Below are positions 1 to 7,240 of a stretch of 64,000 nt of DNA, piece by piece. The position numbers and the translations under genes were made by a program. Under the pieces are notes generated by a model. The model searched no databases and had not been told where the DNA came from. It saw only the letters and a list, made by a program, of their open reading frames with translations. The stretch comes from JACVRW01 sp963764665 (GTDB lineage: Bacteria; Actinomycetota; Thermoleophilia; Solirubrobacterales; Thermoleophilaceae): assembly GCA_963764665.1 (NCBI GenBank), contig CAVXTL010000016.1, positions 3,208 to 67,207 on the forward strand, read 5' to 3'. The stretch's first letter is position 1. The number at the start of each line of letters is the position of its first letter.

Positions 1-1004
1 GGCTCCGGGGATTCGGACTCGAGCAGGGCGAGCTGGCGCGTGCGCCGCTCGCGCCGGTCCTCGGCGGCGCCCGCCTGGTCGCGCACCCGCTCGAGGCGCA
101 TCTGGATCCGCTCGGCGGCGGAGCCCGCGTCGAAGCGACGGGCCTGGAGCTGCTCGCGCTCGCGGCTCTGGGCGGCGAACGCCTGCTCGGCCGCCTCGCG
201 GCGGCCCGCCACGTCGGCCAACAGCCGCTCCGCCTCGTCGCGCTCGGCCCGGGCGGCTACTGCGCGCGCCTCGGCCGCAGCAAGGTCGGCGCGCGCGGTG
301 CGCGCGGAGTCGGCGGCGAGCGCCATCCGCGCCTCGAGCGACTGGCGCTCGATCCGCTCGTGCAGCTCGGCGGCCTCGGCCTGGCGCTTGAGCGGCCTGA
401 GCCGCGAGCGCGCCTCGCGCTCCACGTCGAGTGCGCGGGAGAGATTCTCCTCGGTGCGCTCCAGCTTCAGCTGCGCGCGGCGGCGGCGCTTGCGGTGCTT
501 GCCGAGCCCCGCCGCCTCCTCGATCATGAGGCGCCGCTCCTTGGGCCGCGAGAGCACGATCTGCTCCACCTTGCCCTGAGAGACGACCGAGTGCATCTCC
601 TTGCCGAGCCCGGAGTCCGAGAGCACCTCGAGCACGTCCACCAGCCGGCAGCGCGCGCCGTTCAGGCGGTACTCGCCCTCACCGTCGCGGCCGAGGCGCC
701 GGACGATCGAGATCTCGGAGAAGTCGGTGGGCAGCGCACCGTCGGAGTTGTCGATCACGACCTCCACCTCGGCCGCGCCCGAGCCGCCCACGCCGTGGCC
801 GCCGGCGAAGATCACGTCCTTCATCGTCTGGCCGCGGACGGCCAGCGGGCTCTGCTCGCCGAGCGCCCAGAGCACGCCGTCGGTGATGTTCGACTTGCCC
901 GAGCCGTTCGGCCCGACGATCACGGACACGCCCGGACCGAACTCGAGCTTGGTGCGCGAGGGGAAGGACTTGAAGCCCTTCATTGCGATCGACCTGAGAT
1001 GCAT
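1..1004 (-). CDS. smc: chromosome segregation ATPase SMC, N-terminal part (cut by window edge)
   Basis: Structural-maintenance-of-chromosomes ATPase, which organises and segregates the chromosome together with ScpA/ScpB. About 334 codons are present and the frame runs off the left edge. The N terminus MHLRSIAMKGFKSF is typical of SMC, followed by the Walker A loop GPNGSGKS at residues 31-38 and a GVLWALGEQS-type stretch that leads into the coiled-coil arm. The start is the ATG at 1004; it shares its A with the rnc stop codon (TGATG), so translation is probably coupled. The pairing rnc-smc is classic. The remaining coiled coil, hinge and C-terminal ATPase half lie outside the window. Confidence 0.95.
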   Translation of the reverse strand, partial: MHLRSIAMKGFKSFPSRTKLEFGPGVSVIVGPNGSGKSNITDGVLWALGEQSPLAVRGQTMKDVIFAGGHGVGGSGAAEVEVVIDNSDGALPTDFSEISIVRRLGRDGEGEYRLNGARCRLVDVLEVLSDSGLGKEMHSVVSQGKVEQIVLSRPKERRLMIEEAAGLGKHRKRRRRAQLKLERTEENLSRALDVEREARSRLRPLKRQAEAAELHERIERQSLEARMALAADSARTARADLAAAEARAVAARAERDEAERLLADVAGRREAAEQAFAAQSREREQLQARRFDAGSAAERIQMRLERVRDQAGAAEDRRERRTRQLALLESESPE

Positions 1005-1696
1005 CAGGCGGAGGCTCCTTCTTCGAGCGCGCTGAGAGCCTGCAGCGCCGCTTCCTGCTCAGCGCCCTTCTTCGTCTTTCCCTCGCCGCGGCCGAGCTCG
1101 TGCCCTGCCACCTCCGCCACCACCACGAAGCTCCGATCGTGCGCCGGGCCCTGCTCGGCGACCGTCCGGTAGTCCACGAGCTCGGCGCGCCGCGCCAGCC
1201 GCTCCTGGAGCACCGACTTGTAGTCCACCGGGTGCTCGAGTGACTCGTCGATCTCGTCGGCGAACGAGGCCACCACCGCGGGACCGGTGCGCTCGAACCC
1301 GAACTCGAGGTATGCGGCGCCGATGATCGCCTCGCACACCGAGGCGAGCACGCGCTCGGACTCCACGAGCGTGGCCGCGCCGCGGCCCGCCCCGCCCTCG
1401 GGAGCTGCCTCGCGGAGAGCGTCCGGAACCCCCAGCTCGCGGGCCACGCGGGCGCACGAGGCGCCGCTCACGGCCTGCGCCCGCACCTTGGTCAGCCGGC
1501 CGGCCCCGTGGCGCTCGAAGCGCGGGAAGAGGTGGGTGGACACGGCGAGGCTCAGGACGACGTCCCCGAGGAACGCGAGGCGCTCGTACGACTCCGCCCT
1601 GTGGTCGACCCACGAGGCGTGCGTGAAGACCTGCTGCCGGAGCGTGTCCGGCAGCCCCTCGAGCAGATCGCGAAGCGTCTCACGCTTCTGCTGCAT
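1004..1696 (-). CDS. rnc: ribonuclease III homologue with two catalytic metal ligands replaced
   Basis: RNase III cleaves double-stranded RNA (rRNA precursors, structured mRNA). The 230-aa length is normal: an RNase III domain at about 1-145 and a double-stranded RNA binding domain at about 152-224, the latter well preserved (GPAHDRSFVV, GEGKTKKGAEQEAA). The signature region reads YERLAFLGDVVL: Glu38 and Asp45 are kept but the metal-binding Glu of ERLEFLGD is Ala41. The second metal site reads VLASVCEAII: Glu122 is kept but the usual Asp is Ser119. Both substitutions were read back from the DNA (codons gcg and tcg). RNA binding is expected to survive; cleavage may be impaired, altered or lost. 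The start overlaps acpP by 17 nt and the end overlaps smc by 1 nt, in the usual plsX-acpP-rnc-smc order. Confidence 0.93.
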   Translation of the reverse strand: MQQKRETLRDLLEGLPDTLRQQVFTHASWVDHRAESYERLAFLGDVVLSLAVSTHLFPRFERHGAGRLTKVRAQAVSGASCARVARELGVPDALREAAPEGGAGRGAATLVESERVLASVCEAIIGAAYLEFGFERTGPAVVASFADEIDESLEHPVDYKSVLQERLARRAELVDYRTVAEQGPAHDRSFVVVAEVAGHELGRGEGKTKKGAEQEAALQALSALEEGASA

Positions 1697-1928
1697 GGGC
1701 GGCTACGAAGTCGGCGGCCTGGCCGACGGTGAGGATCTTCGCCGCCTCCTCGTCGGGGATCCGGATCCCGTAGCTGTCCTCCAGCTCGACGACGAGCTCC
1801 ACCAGATCGAGCGAGTCCGCCTCCAGGTCCTCCCGGAACCGGGTGCCCTCGGCGATCCGGTCCGGCTCGACCTCGAGCTCGGCCGACAGATGCCGGCGAA
1901 TGCGCTCCAGTACGTCTTCGCGCTCCAT
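1680..1928 (-). CDS. acpP: acyl carrier protein
   Basis: Small acidic carrier (82 aa) that holds growing fatty-acyl chains on a phosphopantetheine arm in type II fatty-acid synthesis. The attachment motif is EADSLDLVEL with Ser39 as the modified residue; predicted helices on both sides and the many Glu/Asp residues match the family. It lies 7 nt after plsX and overlaps the start of rnc, consistent with one transcript plsX-acpP-rnc-smc. A polyketide-type carrier is less likely because of the genomic position next to plsX. Confidence 0.96.
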   Translation of the reverse strand: MEREDVLERIRRHLSAELEVEPDRIAEGTRFREDLEADSLDLVELVVELEDSYGIRIPDEEAAKILTVGQAADFVAAHAAEA

Positions 1929-1935
1929 GCAGGAT

Positions 1936-2958
1936 CTAGGCGCTGCCGTCGCTCTCAGGCGTCACCTCGGCGACGCTACCAGCGCGCGCGGATCGCAATG
2001 CCCCGGCGGCCTCGAGGGCGGCTGCGGTGCGGCCCACCATGTCCTCGTCCACCGCGCGCCGGGCCAGGCCCACCGCGCTGGCGATACCGCGCGGCCCGAA
2101 GCTGCCGTGCGCGACCACCACGGGCTTCCGCAGGCCGAGCAGGATCGCCCCGCCCACCGTCTCCGGATCGAGCTTCTCGCGCAGCTTTCCCACCCTGCCG
2201 CGGATCAGCAGGCCGCCGAGGGCCGAGACGGGGCTGGACCGGACGGCTTCGGCGATCGAGTCGCGCACGAGCCGCGAGGTGCCCTCCAGCACCTTGAGCG
2301 CCACGTTCCCCGTGAAGCCGTCGGTGACCACCACGTCCGCACCGGCGCCGGGAAGGTCGAAGCCCTCCACGTTGCCCACGAACTCGAGTCCGCCCGCCCC
2401 CTCTATGCGCTCGCGGGCGGTGAGGACGGCGGGGGTGCCCTTGCCGGACTCCTCGCCCACGGACAGGAGGCCGACCCGCGGTCGCTCGTGTCCGTAGACC
2501 GCCTCCATGAAGCACGCGCCCATGTACGCGAACTGCACGAGATGCTCGGGACGCGCCTCCACGCTCGCCCCGGCGTCGAGCAGGAGCACCGGGCCGCCGG
2601 GAATCGGCAGGAGCACCGCGAGCGCCGGCCGGTGCACGCCGCGCAGGCGCCTGATCTGGAGCGTCGCGGCCGCGAGCGTGGGCCCCGTGCTGCCCGCGGA
2701 CACGAGCGCGTCGGCTCGGCCGTCGGCCACGGCGCGCGCCGCCTGGACTATCGACGCGTCGGGCCTGGAGCGAACGGCCTGGGCCGGCTCCTCGTGGCCC
2801 CCGATCGTGAGCGGGGCGTCCACCACCTGGACGCCGTCTCCCTCCTGGCCGAGGGCCGCGGCGGGTCCGAACAGCAGCACCTGTGCCCCGGAGCGGCGCG
2901 CTCCCTCGGCGACTGCGGCCGGCCCCTGGTCGGCGCCGTTCGCGTCGACCGCGATCAC
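1936..2958 (-). CDS. plsX: phosphate acyltransferase PlsX
   Basis: Makes acyl-phosphate from acyl-ACP, the first committed step of the PlsX/PlsY route to phospholipids. At 340 aa it has the family length; the N terminus MIAVDANGADQGP corresponds to the conserved IAVDAMGGD stretch, with SAGSTGPTLAAA, DAGAS and TDGFTGNVALK further on. The start is a GTG at 2958, 4 nt after the rpmF stop. Neighbours rpmF upstream and acpP downstream are the classical arrangement linking ribosomal protein L32 to lipid synthesis. The Met of the usual DAMGGD motif is Asn here (DANGAD), a conservative oddity. Confidence 0.95.
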   Translation of the reverse strand: MIAVDANGADQGPAAVAEGARRSGAQVLLFGPAAALGQEGDGVQVVDAPLTIGGHEEPAQAVRSRPDASIVQAARAVADGRADALVSAGSTGPTLAAATLQIRRLRGVHRPALAVLLPIPGGPVLLLDAGASVEARPEHLVQFAYMGACFMEAVYGHERPRVGLLSVGEESGKGTPAVLTARERIEGAGGLEFVGNVEGFDLPGAGADVVVTDGFTGNVALKVLEGTSRLVRDSIAEAVRSSPVSALGGLLIRGRVGKLREKLDPETVGGAILLGLRKPVVVAHGSFGPRGIASAVGLARRAVDEDMVGRTAAALEAAGALRSARAGSVAEVTPESDGSA

Positions 2959-2962
2959 GGGG

Positions 2963-3163
2963 TCAGGAGTCGTCGTCTACGGCGTCCGGACGGCGCACGA
3001 TCACCTCACGCCCGGCGTACGTCCCACAGTTGGGGCATACGCGGTGCGGGAGGCGCGGCTCGTGGCAGCGCGGGCAATGGCGGAGGTGCGGCTGCTCGAT
3101 CTTGTGCTGCGAGCGACGCTTGTTGGTCCGCGAATGCGACTGTCTCTGCTTGGGGACGGCCAT
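2963..3163 (-). CDS. rpmF: 50S ribosomal protein L32, zinc-binding form
   Basis: Small ribosomal protein of the large subunit. I start it at the internal ATG giving MAVPKQRQSHSRTNKRR, the invariant L32 N terminus, rather than seven codons upstream; this gives 66 aa. Four cysteines (Cys30, Cys33, Cys43, Cys46) form the zinc ribbon of the C+ paralogue type, so this is the zinc-dependent copy. A TAGACT box lies 10 nt upstream of the start and may be a promoter box. It follows the DUF177 gene, from which it is separated by a dispersed hairpin element. Confidence 0.95.
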   Translation of the reverse strand: MAVPKQRQSHSRTNKRRSQHKIEQPHLRHCPRCHEPRLPHRVCPNCGTYAGREVIVRRPDAVDDDS

Positions 3164-3184
3164 AGGGCGAGGCAGTCTATCCAT

Positions 3185-3217
3185 CGGTGCGCAGCCGGCC
3201 GAGCCGGCTGCTTCCGC
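3185..3217 (-). repeat. dispersed hairpin element, copy 1
   Basis: Minus-strand order GCGGAAGC, stem GCAGCCGGC, loop, GCCGGCTGC, GCACCG. It lies 12 nt after the DUF177 stop and about 20 nt before the rpmF start. The stem is 9 bp. Confidence 0.85.
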
Positions 3218-3229
3218 AAGGCGGCGTTG

Positions 3230-3745
3230 CTAGTCGAGCTTCAACTCGCGGAGGGCGGCCCAGCGCGGATCGGGCTCGCTCTCGTGCGCGTGATCCGCGC
3301 CCGCAGTGTTCAGGTTCTCGCCGCAGATCGTGCAGAGGCCGAGGCAGTCCTCCGAGCACACGATCTGCGTGGGAAGGGCGAGCGCCAGGCCGTCGCGGAC
3401 CCAGGCCGACACGTCGAGGTCCTCGCCCTCGACGTACGGAGAGCTCAGCTCCTCGCCGCCGCCCGGCTGGTCCACCTCTCGGAGGTCCACCGCCACGGCC
3501 TGCTCCGCGGGGTCGAGGCAGCGCATGCACGGCCCCTCCAGCGCGGCTTCGAAGCGCACCCGCAGCGAGTAGCCGGTCGTGGTGTGGTCGACGTCGAGCC
3601 GCGCATCGACGAACCCGTCCCGGACCCCGTAGCGCTGACCGCCGAAATCGAAGCCCGCGACGGGCACCTCGAGGAGCAGCTGCCTGCCCTCGCCCGACCC
3701 GAGCATGAGCCGCCCGAGGTCGAGAATCTCGGTGCGCTGACCCAT
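3230..3745 (-). CDS. DUF177/YceD family protein linked to rRNA and L32
   Basis: 171-aa member of the DUF177 (YceD) family, nearly always encoded just before rpmF; the plant and E. coli homologues are implicated in 23S rRNA accumulation. The precise biochemical role is not established. Conserved cysteines are visible: GPCMRC (Cys73, Cys76) and a C-terminal cluster Cys130, Cys134, Cys138, Cys141 (CSEDCLGLCTIC), which suggests bound zinc. The start ATG at 3745 follows a TAGGCT box by 6 nt with no clear Shine-Dalgarno sequence, so the mRNA may be leaderless. Confidence 0.9.
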   Translation of the reverse strand: MGQRTEILDLGRLMLGSGEGRQLLLEVPVAGFDFGGQRYGVRDGFVDARLDVDHTTTGYSLRVRFEAALEGPCMRCLDPAEQAVAVDLREVDQPGGGEELSSPYVEGEDLDVSAWVRDGLALALPTQIVCSEDCLGLCTICGENLNTAGADHAHESEPDPRWAALRELKLD

Positions 3746-3751
3746 GGCCCG

Positions 3752-3757
3752 AGCCTA
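3752..3757 (-). promoter_or_regulatory. TAGGCT -10-like box before DUF177 gene
   Basis: TAnnnT hexamer exactly 6 nt before the ATG at 3745, no ribosome site. Confidence 0.5.
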
Positions 3758-3790
3758 GCGCCAGCCGCCTGTCTCGGCCCTGGATGCGGT

Positions 3791-3823
3791 CGGGGCGCAC
3801 CCGGCCGAGCCGGGTGCTTCCGC
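3791..3823 (-). repeat. dispersed hairpin element, copy 2, with compensated stem change
   Basis: The stem is GCACCCGGC / GCCGGGTGC: the fourth pair is C-G instead of G-C, with both arms changed together. The element touches the TAG stop of the VOC gene. Confidence 0.85.
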
Positions 3824-4206
3824 TACTGCTTGACCTCGATCAGCTCGATCCGGTAGCCGTCGGGATCGCGCACGAAGCAGATCATCGGCCCCTCGGTGCG
3901 GCCTCCCGGGCGGTACGGAGGCTTCTCAGGCTCGATGCCGTCGGTGCTCAGCGCGCCGAGGGTGTCCTCAAGGTCGTCGACCGCGATCGCGATGTGGTTG
4001 TAGCCGGTGCCGAGCTCGTAGGAGTCCACGCCGTGGTTGTAGGTCAACTCGAGGCGGGGATCCTCTCCCGGCAGGCCCATGAACACGTTGATCGCCTCGT
4101 CCCCGATGGGCATGCGGGCGGCTTCCTGGAAGCCGAGCTTCTCGTAGAAGGCGACCGAGCGATCGATGTCGCCGATCCGGTAGCACGTGTGAAGATAAGA
4201 GGGCAC
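3823..4206 (-). CDS. VOC superfamily, glyoxalase I-like protein
   Basis: 127-aa vicinal-oxygen-chelate protein resembling lactoylglutathione lyase. The four metal ligands of glyoxalase I are in place: His6 (LHTCYRI), Glu53 (LELTYN), His71 (YNHIAIAV) and Glu121 (YRIELIE). Known GloA enzymes isomerise the glutathione hemithioacetal of methylglyoxal; actinobacteria mostly use mycothiol, so the thiol partner here is open. The GTG start is 6 nt after a TAGCCT box. Together with the LPXTG gene it separates sepIVA from DUF177, which are commonly adjacent in actinobacteria. Confidence 0.88.
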   Translation of the reverse strand: MPSYLHTCYRIGDIDRSVAFYEKLGFQEAARMPIGDEAINVFMGLPGEDPRLELTYNHGVDSYELGTGYNHIAIAVDDLEDTLGALSTDGIEPEKPPYRPGGRTEGPMICFVRDPDGYRIELIEVKQ

Positions 4207-4212
4207 GGGCGG

Positions 4213-4218
4213 AGGCTA
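4213..4218 (-). promoter_or_regulatory. TAGCCT -10-like box before VOC gene
   Basis: TAnnnT hexamer exactly 6 nt before the GTG at 4206. Directly upstream is the terminator-like hairpin of the LPXTG gene. Confidence 0.5.
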
Positions 4219-4228
4219 TCGCCCCCGA

Positions 4229-4270
4229 AACTGCAAGAGCCGCGCCCCTCCCGTAGGAGAAGCGCGGCTC
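4229..4270 (-). terminator. hairpin after the LPXTG gene, probable terminator
   Basis: A perfect 9-bp stem, GAGCCGCGC against GCGCGGCTC (4237-4245 and 4262-4270) with a 16-nt loop, lies 40 nt after the LPXTG stop on the minus strand. It is followed by TTGCAGTTT, a weak T-rich tail for this GC content. It would separate the LPXTG transcript from the downstream VOC gene, which has its own promoter box. Confidence 0.5.
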
Positions 4271-4309
4271 GGCAGTACGTCGTTCGCTCTCTTGGTGAGC
4301 TGGCCCTAC

Positions 4310-5359
4310 TCAACCTCGTTCCGCGGCCACCCTCCGTAGACCGGCTCCGAGGCCCAGGAGTCCGACTGCGACGACCAGTAGCAGCGGAGCGTGGCTGCCG
4401 GTGAACGGCAGGCTCTCCGTGGTGGTCGCCTCTGCGGTCGCGGCAGGACCGGTCGGAACGGCTGAGCCGCCACCGCCCGGAACTTCCTCGCCCGCTTCGG
4501 ACTCGGGGAGAACTTCGCCCTCTTCGCCTCCTGGCTGCGCGCCACCGTTAGGCGGAGTCTCGCCGCCGTTGGGGGGCGTCTCGCCGCCAGTGGGAGGCGT
4601 CTCACCGCCGGTCGGAGGCGTTTCGCCGCCGGTCGGAGGTGTTTCGCCGCCGGTCGGAGGCGTCTCGCCACCGGGCGGGGGTGTCTCCCCACCAGGCGGA
4701 GGCGTCTCGCCGCCGGGCGGGGGTGTCTCCCCACCAGGCGGAGGCGTCTCGCCGCCGGGCGGGGGTGTCTCCCCACCAGGCGGAGGCGTCTCGCCACCGG
4801 GCGGGGGTGTCTCCCCACCAGGCGGAGGCGTCTCGCCGCCAGGCGGGGGCTTTTCCCCACCGGGCGGAGGTGTCTCCCCACCGGGCGGTGTCTCCCCGCC
4901 CGGAGGTGTCTCGCCACCGGGCGGTGTCTCCCCGCCTGGTGGTGGCTGGTGCCCGCCACCCGGAGGCTTCTCGCCGCCAGGGGGCTGCTCTTCCTCGCAG
5001 GGTTGCTCCTCATCGGGTCCTTCCGACGGGGGCTTCCCTCCACCCGGGGTGTGTCCCTCGGGCGGTGGAGTCCCTTCCGGGCCGTGCCAGCCAGGGCTTC
5101 CGTGGTCGGACCCCGAACTTCCGTGGTCCTCCCCAGAGTCTCCGTGGTCGGATCCATAACTTCCGTGATCCCCACCGGAGTCGCCGTGATCAGACCATGA
5201 CTTGCCATGGCCGGATCCGGAGTCGCCCTTGGACGAGTGGCCGCCGCCGGCGAATGCATCGCCGGCGTTCACCAAGAAGAGCCAGAGCGCGATGGCAAGC
5301 ACGGAGAGGGCAAAAAGCCCCCGCCGTGTGCCAGCGGCACTCGGCTCGGAAAGGTGCAT
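4310..5359 (-). CDS. LPXTG cell-wall protein with Pro-Gly-Glu heptad repeats
   Basis: Predicted secreted, sortase-anchored surface protein of 349 aa. It has a signal peptide (hydrophobic core about residues 15-32, likely cleavage near AFA-GG), an Asp/His/Gly/Ser-rich linker (repeated SDHGDSG-type units), then about twenty tandem units of TPP[P/T/N]GGE, an acidic spacer, LPFTG at 317-321, a hydrophobic helix and a short Arg-containing tail. The start chosen is the ATG at 5359, preceded by a good ribosome site AAGGGAGA; the frame is open 11 codons further upstream. The proline-rich stalk probably projects a small N-terminal region through the wall. No sortase gene is in the window. All six frames stay open across the repeats because the unit is 21 bp. 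Confidence 0.85.
   Translation of the reverse strand: MHLSEPSAAGTRRGLFALSVLAIALWLFLVNAGDAFAGGGHSSKGDSGSGHGKSWSDHGDSGGDHGSYGSDHGDSGEDHGSSGSDHGSPGWHGPEGTPPPEGHTPGGGKPPSEGPDEEQPCEEEQPPGGEKPPGGGHQPPPGGETPPGGETPPGGETPPGGETPPPGGEKPPPGGETPPPGGETPPPGGETPPPGGETPPPGGETPPPGGETPPPGGETPPPGGETPPPGGETPPTGGETPPTGGETPPTGGETPPTGGETPPNGGETPPNGGAQPGGEEGEVLPESEAGEEVPGGGGSAVPTGPAATAEATTTESLPFTGSHAPLLLVVAVGLLGLGAGLRRVAAERG
4550..4970. repeat. tandem 21-bp (and 18-bp) coding repeats
   Basis: The DNA encoding the TPPPGGE-type heptads consists of about twenty near-identical 21-bp units, with three 18-bp units (TPPGGE) at the N-terminal end. Third-position changes alternate in a higher-order pattern (GCCGCCGGGCGGGGG against CCACCAGGCGGAGG), which points to expansion by recombination of two-unit blocks. 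Unit number is likely to vary between strains. Confidence 0.85.
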
Positions 5360-5681
5360 AGATTCTCCCTTCGCGGGTTTCATAGGCGGCAAAGACGGAA
5401 CCGGCCGAACCCACCCGGCTAGCCCCGCGGAGGGGACGAGTGAAACAGCAACCTCGGATGTTTTCCCGCGGGAACCGGAACGAATGCTCCCAATTTGCGT
5501 CGAAAACGCTCTAACTGCGCGGACTTCGAGGCTGGTCTCAGTGCGTCCCCTGAGGGCCGCAGCATAAGCATCCGGAGGGCGCTCGCGCGCTGCCGGGCCG
5601 GCGAGCGGGAGGCTTTGAGGCGCCGAATCGCGGGGTTACATAACCGGTTACACCGGCAAAGCCGCTGCTAAGGGCCTGAAA
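5360..5681. other. 322-bp non-coding stretch between LPXTG gene and sepIVA
   Basis: No convincing gene. It holds the leader of the minus-strand LPXTG gene, including its ribosome site just before 5359, and a region near 5634-5656 with a repeated GGTTACA and the palindrome TAACCGGTTA. No full riboswitch consensus was recognised. It is the longest non-coding stretch in the first 40 kb, so a long 5' leader or a small RNA is possible but unsupported. Confidence 0.5.
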
Positions 5682-6143
5682 CTAGGACACTTCGGCTTCT
5701 TCGCGGCCCTGCAGGCGATCGCGGCCCCGTTGCACGGCCGCGATGAACTTCGTGAGGTTGACCTCGAGGGTGTTCAGGATGTCGTCCGCGTAGTCCTCGG
5801 CGCCGAGCCTGATCTCGCGCTCGCGCGCGCGGGCGTCCTCGATGATCTCCTCGGCCTGCCGCTCGGCCTGCTTGACGATCTCCTCCTCGCCGATCAGGCG
5901 CACCTGCTCCTCGCGCGCCTCCCGGACGATGCGCTCGGCCTCGCGCTTCGCCTCGGCGAGCATCTCCTGCCGCTCCTTCACGATCCAGCGCGCCTGCTTG
6001 ATCTCCTCGGGGATCGTGGCGCGCATCTGGTCGAGGATGTCGTAGACCTCCTCCTTGTCCACGCGCACCGTGTCGGTGAGCGGGACGACCTTGGCGTTGT
6101 GGATCGTGTCGTCGAGCTTGTCGATCAGGACCAGGACGTCCAT
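5682..6143 (-). CDS. sepIVA: DivIVA-like coiled-coil cell-division protein SepIVA
   Basis: 153-aa, largely coiled-coil protein (heptads across about 40-115, rich in Glu, Arg, Ala). The N terminus MDVLVLIDKLDDTIHNAKVV with a following VRVDKEEVYDILDQMR region is characteristic of the mycobacterial SepIVA family, a division-site protein of the DivIVA superfamily. In Mycobacterium the homologue lies beside the DUF177 gene and rnc, matching this neighbourhood. It likely acts in the cytoplasm at the septum or subpolar membrane. A ribosome site AGGAAGG precedes the ATG. Confidence 0.85.
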   Translation of the reverse strand: MDVLVLIDKLDDTIHNAKVVPLTDTVRVDKEEVYDILDQMRATIPEEIKQARWIVKERQEMLAEAKREAERIVREAREEQVRLIGEEEIVKQAERQAEEIIEDARAREREIRLGAEDYADDILNTLEVNLTKFIAAVQRGRDRLQGREEAEVS

Positions 6144-6225
6144 GACCTTCCTAACTCCACGAGGCCGTGGGCCCCGCGCTCCGGTTGATCGGCTTTGACG
6201 TCACGTTCTCAGGTCCCCCAGTTCG

Positions 6226-6726
6226 TCAGCGCTTTAGCTCTTCCTGCAACCGTGCCGCCACCGCATCGGGCACGAGCCCGCTGATGTCGCCACCGAACAT
6301 GGCCAGTTCCTTGATCCCGCTGGAGGACAGGAAGCTGAACTGTGGCGCGGCCATCAGGTAGATGCTCTCGATGTCGGGCGCCATCTTCCGGTTGAGCTGG
6401 TTCATCTCGAACTCGTACTCGAAGTCCGAGATCGCCCGCAACCCCTTGACGATGGCCTTGGCACCGTTCACACGGGCGAAATCGACGAGGAGCGTATCAA
6501 AGGGTTTTACCTGCACATTGGACAAATCCGCGGTGGCATCGCCGATGAAGCCGACGCGCTCCTCCGCGGAGAACAGGGTCTTGCTCTTTCGGACCGGCTG
6601 GTTGACCACTCCGACGATCACGTGATCGAACACCGAGGCGGCGCGTCCGATGATGTCGAGGTGGCCCATCGTGACCGGGTCGTAGGACCCCGGAAGGACC
6701 GCGGTGCCGCCGTAGCGCTCAGCCAT
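6226..6726 (-). CDS. coaD: phosphopantetheine adenylyltransferase
   Basis: Transfers AMP from ATP to 4'-phosphopantetheine, the penultimate step of coenzyme A synthesis. 166 aa with the nucleotidyltransferase TxGH motif (GSYDPVTMGHLD, residues 13-24), KGLRAISDFEYEFEMNQLN and the C-terminal FLSSSGIKE element, all as in CoaD. Its start overlaps the end of rsmD by 8 nt, the conserved rsmD-coaD pairing. Confidence 0.97.
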   Translation of the reverse strand: MAERYGGTAVLPGSYDPVTMGHLDIIGRAASVFDHVIVGVVNQPVRKSKTLFSAEERVGFIGDATADLSNVQVKPFDTLLVDFARVNGAKAIVKGLRAISDFEYEFEMNQLNRKMAPDIESIYLMAAPQFSFLSSSGIKELAMFGGDISGLVPDAVAARLQEELKR

Positions 6727-7240
6727 GGATGGCTATCCGGGTATCGCCATAGGTCCGCTCGCGGAGGAGCGGAAGCGAGATATCGAGCGGCGTGCGCTTG
6801 CTTGATTCGGTCACGATCAGGGCGTCCTCGGTGAGCACCGCCGGGAGGGCCGCGGACAGCGGCTCGCTCAGGCGGGACGCGGAATCATACGGGGGGTCGA
6901 CGAATACAAGGTCGAAGGAGTCCTCGCAGGCCCCCAGGAACCGCAGCACATCCTGCCGGCGGACCTCGGCGCCGGGCACCCCGATCGCGTCGAGGTTGCG
7001 CCTGATCGCGGCGGCCGCGGCGTGGTCGGTCTCGACGAACACGGCCGAGGCGGCGCCCCGCGACAGCGCCTCGATGCCGAGCGCGCCGGAGCCCGCGAAC
7101 AGGTCGAGCACGCGCGCGCCGCGGACGTCGCCCAGGATCGCGAACAGCGCCTCCCGCACCCGATCCGACGTCGGTCGCGTGCCGCGTCCGCGCGGGGCAT
7201 GAAGCCGGCGCCCGCCGTACTCGCCGGCCACCACCCTCAT
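6719..7240 (-). CDS. rsmD: 16S rRNA (guanine-966 N2)-methyltransferase
   Basis: SAM-dependent methyltransferase acting on G966 of 16S rRNA in the 30S subunit. 173 aa; the N terminus MRVVAGEYGGRRLHAP is typical, motif I is VLDLFAGSGALGIEA (44-58), and the catalytic motif IV is DPPY (about 115). It overlaps recG by 4 nt and coaD by 8 nt, so the three genes are probably co-translated. Confidence 0.96.
   Translation of the reverse strand: MRVVAGEYGGRRLHAPRGRGTRPTSDRVREALFAILGDVRGARVLDLFAGSGALGIEALSRGAASAVFVETDHAAAAAIRRNLDAIGVPGAEVRRQDVLRFLGACEDSFDLVFVDPPYDSASRLSEPLSAALPAVLTEDALIVTESSKRTPLDISLPLLRERTYGDTRIAIHG

Noticed and set aside
4550..4970. Regular repeat spacing resembling a CRISPR array
   Set aside because: The units are contiguous coding repeats with no unique spacers and no cas genes nearby.
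4306..5259. Several overlapping long frames on both strands across the repeats
   Set aside because: The 21-bp unit keeps all frames open; only the frame with signal peptide, LPFTG and ribosome site is coherent.
5460..5540. GACGCAAA with nearby G-run on the minus strand, reminiscent of a c-di-GMP riboswitch
   Set aside because: The conserved CACGCA...GGCAAACC half and the tetraloop/receptor pattern are missing.
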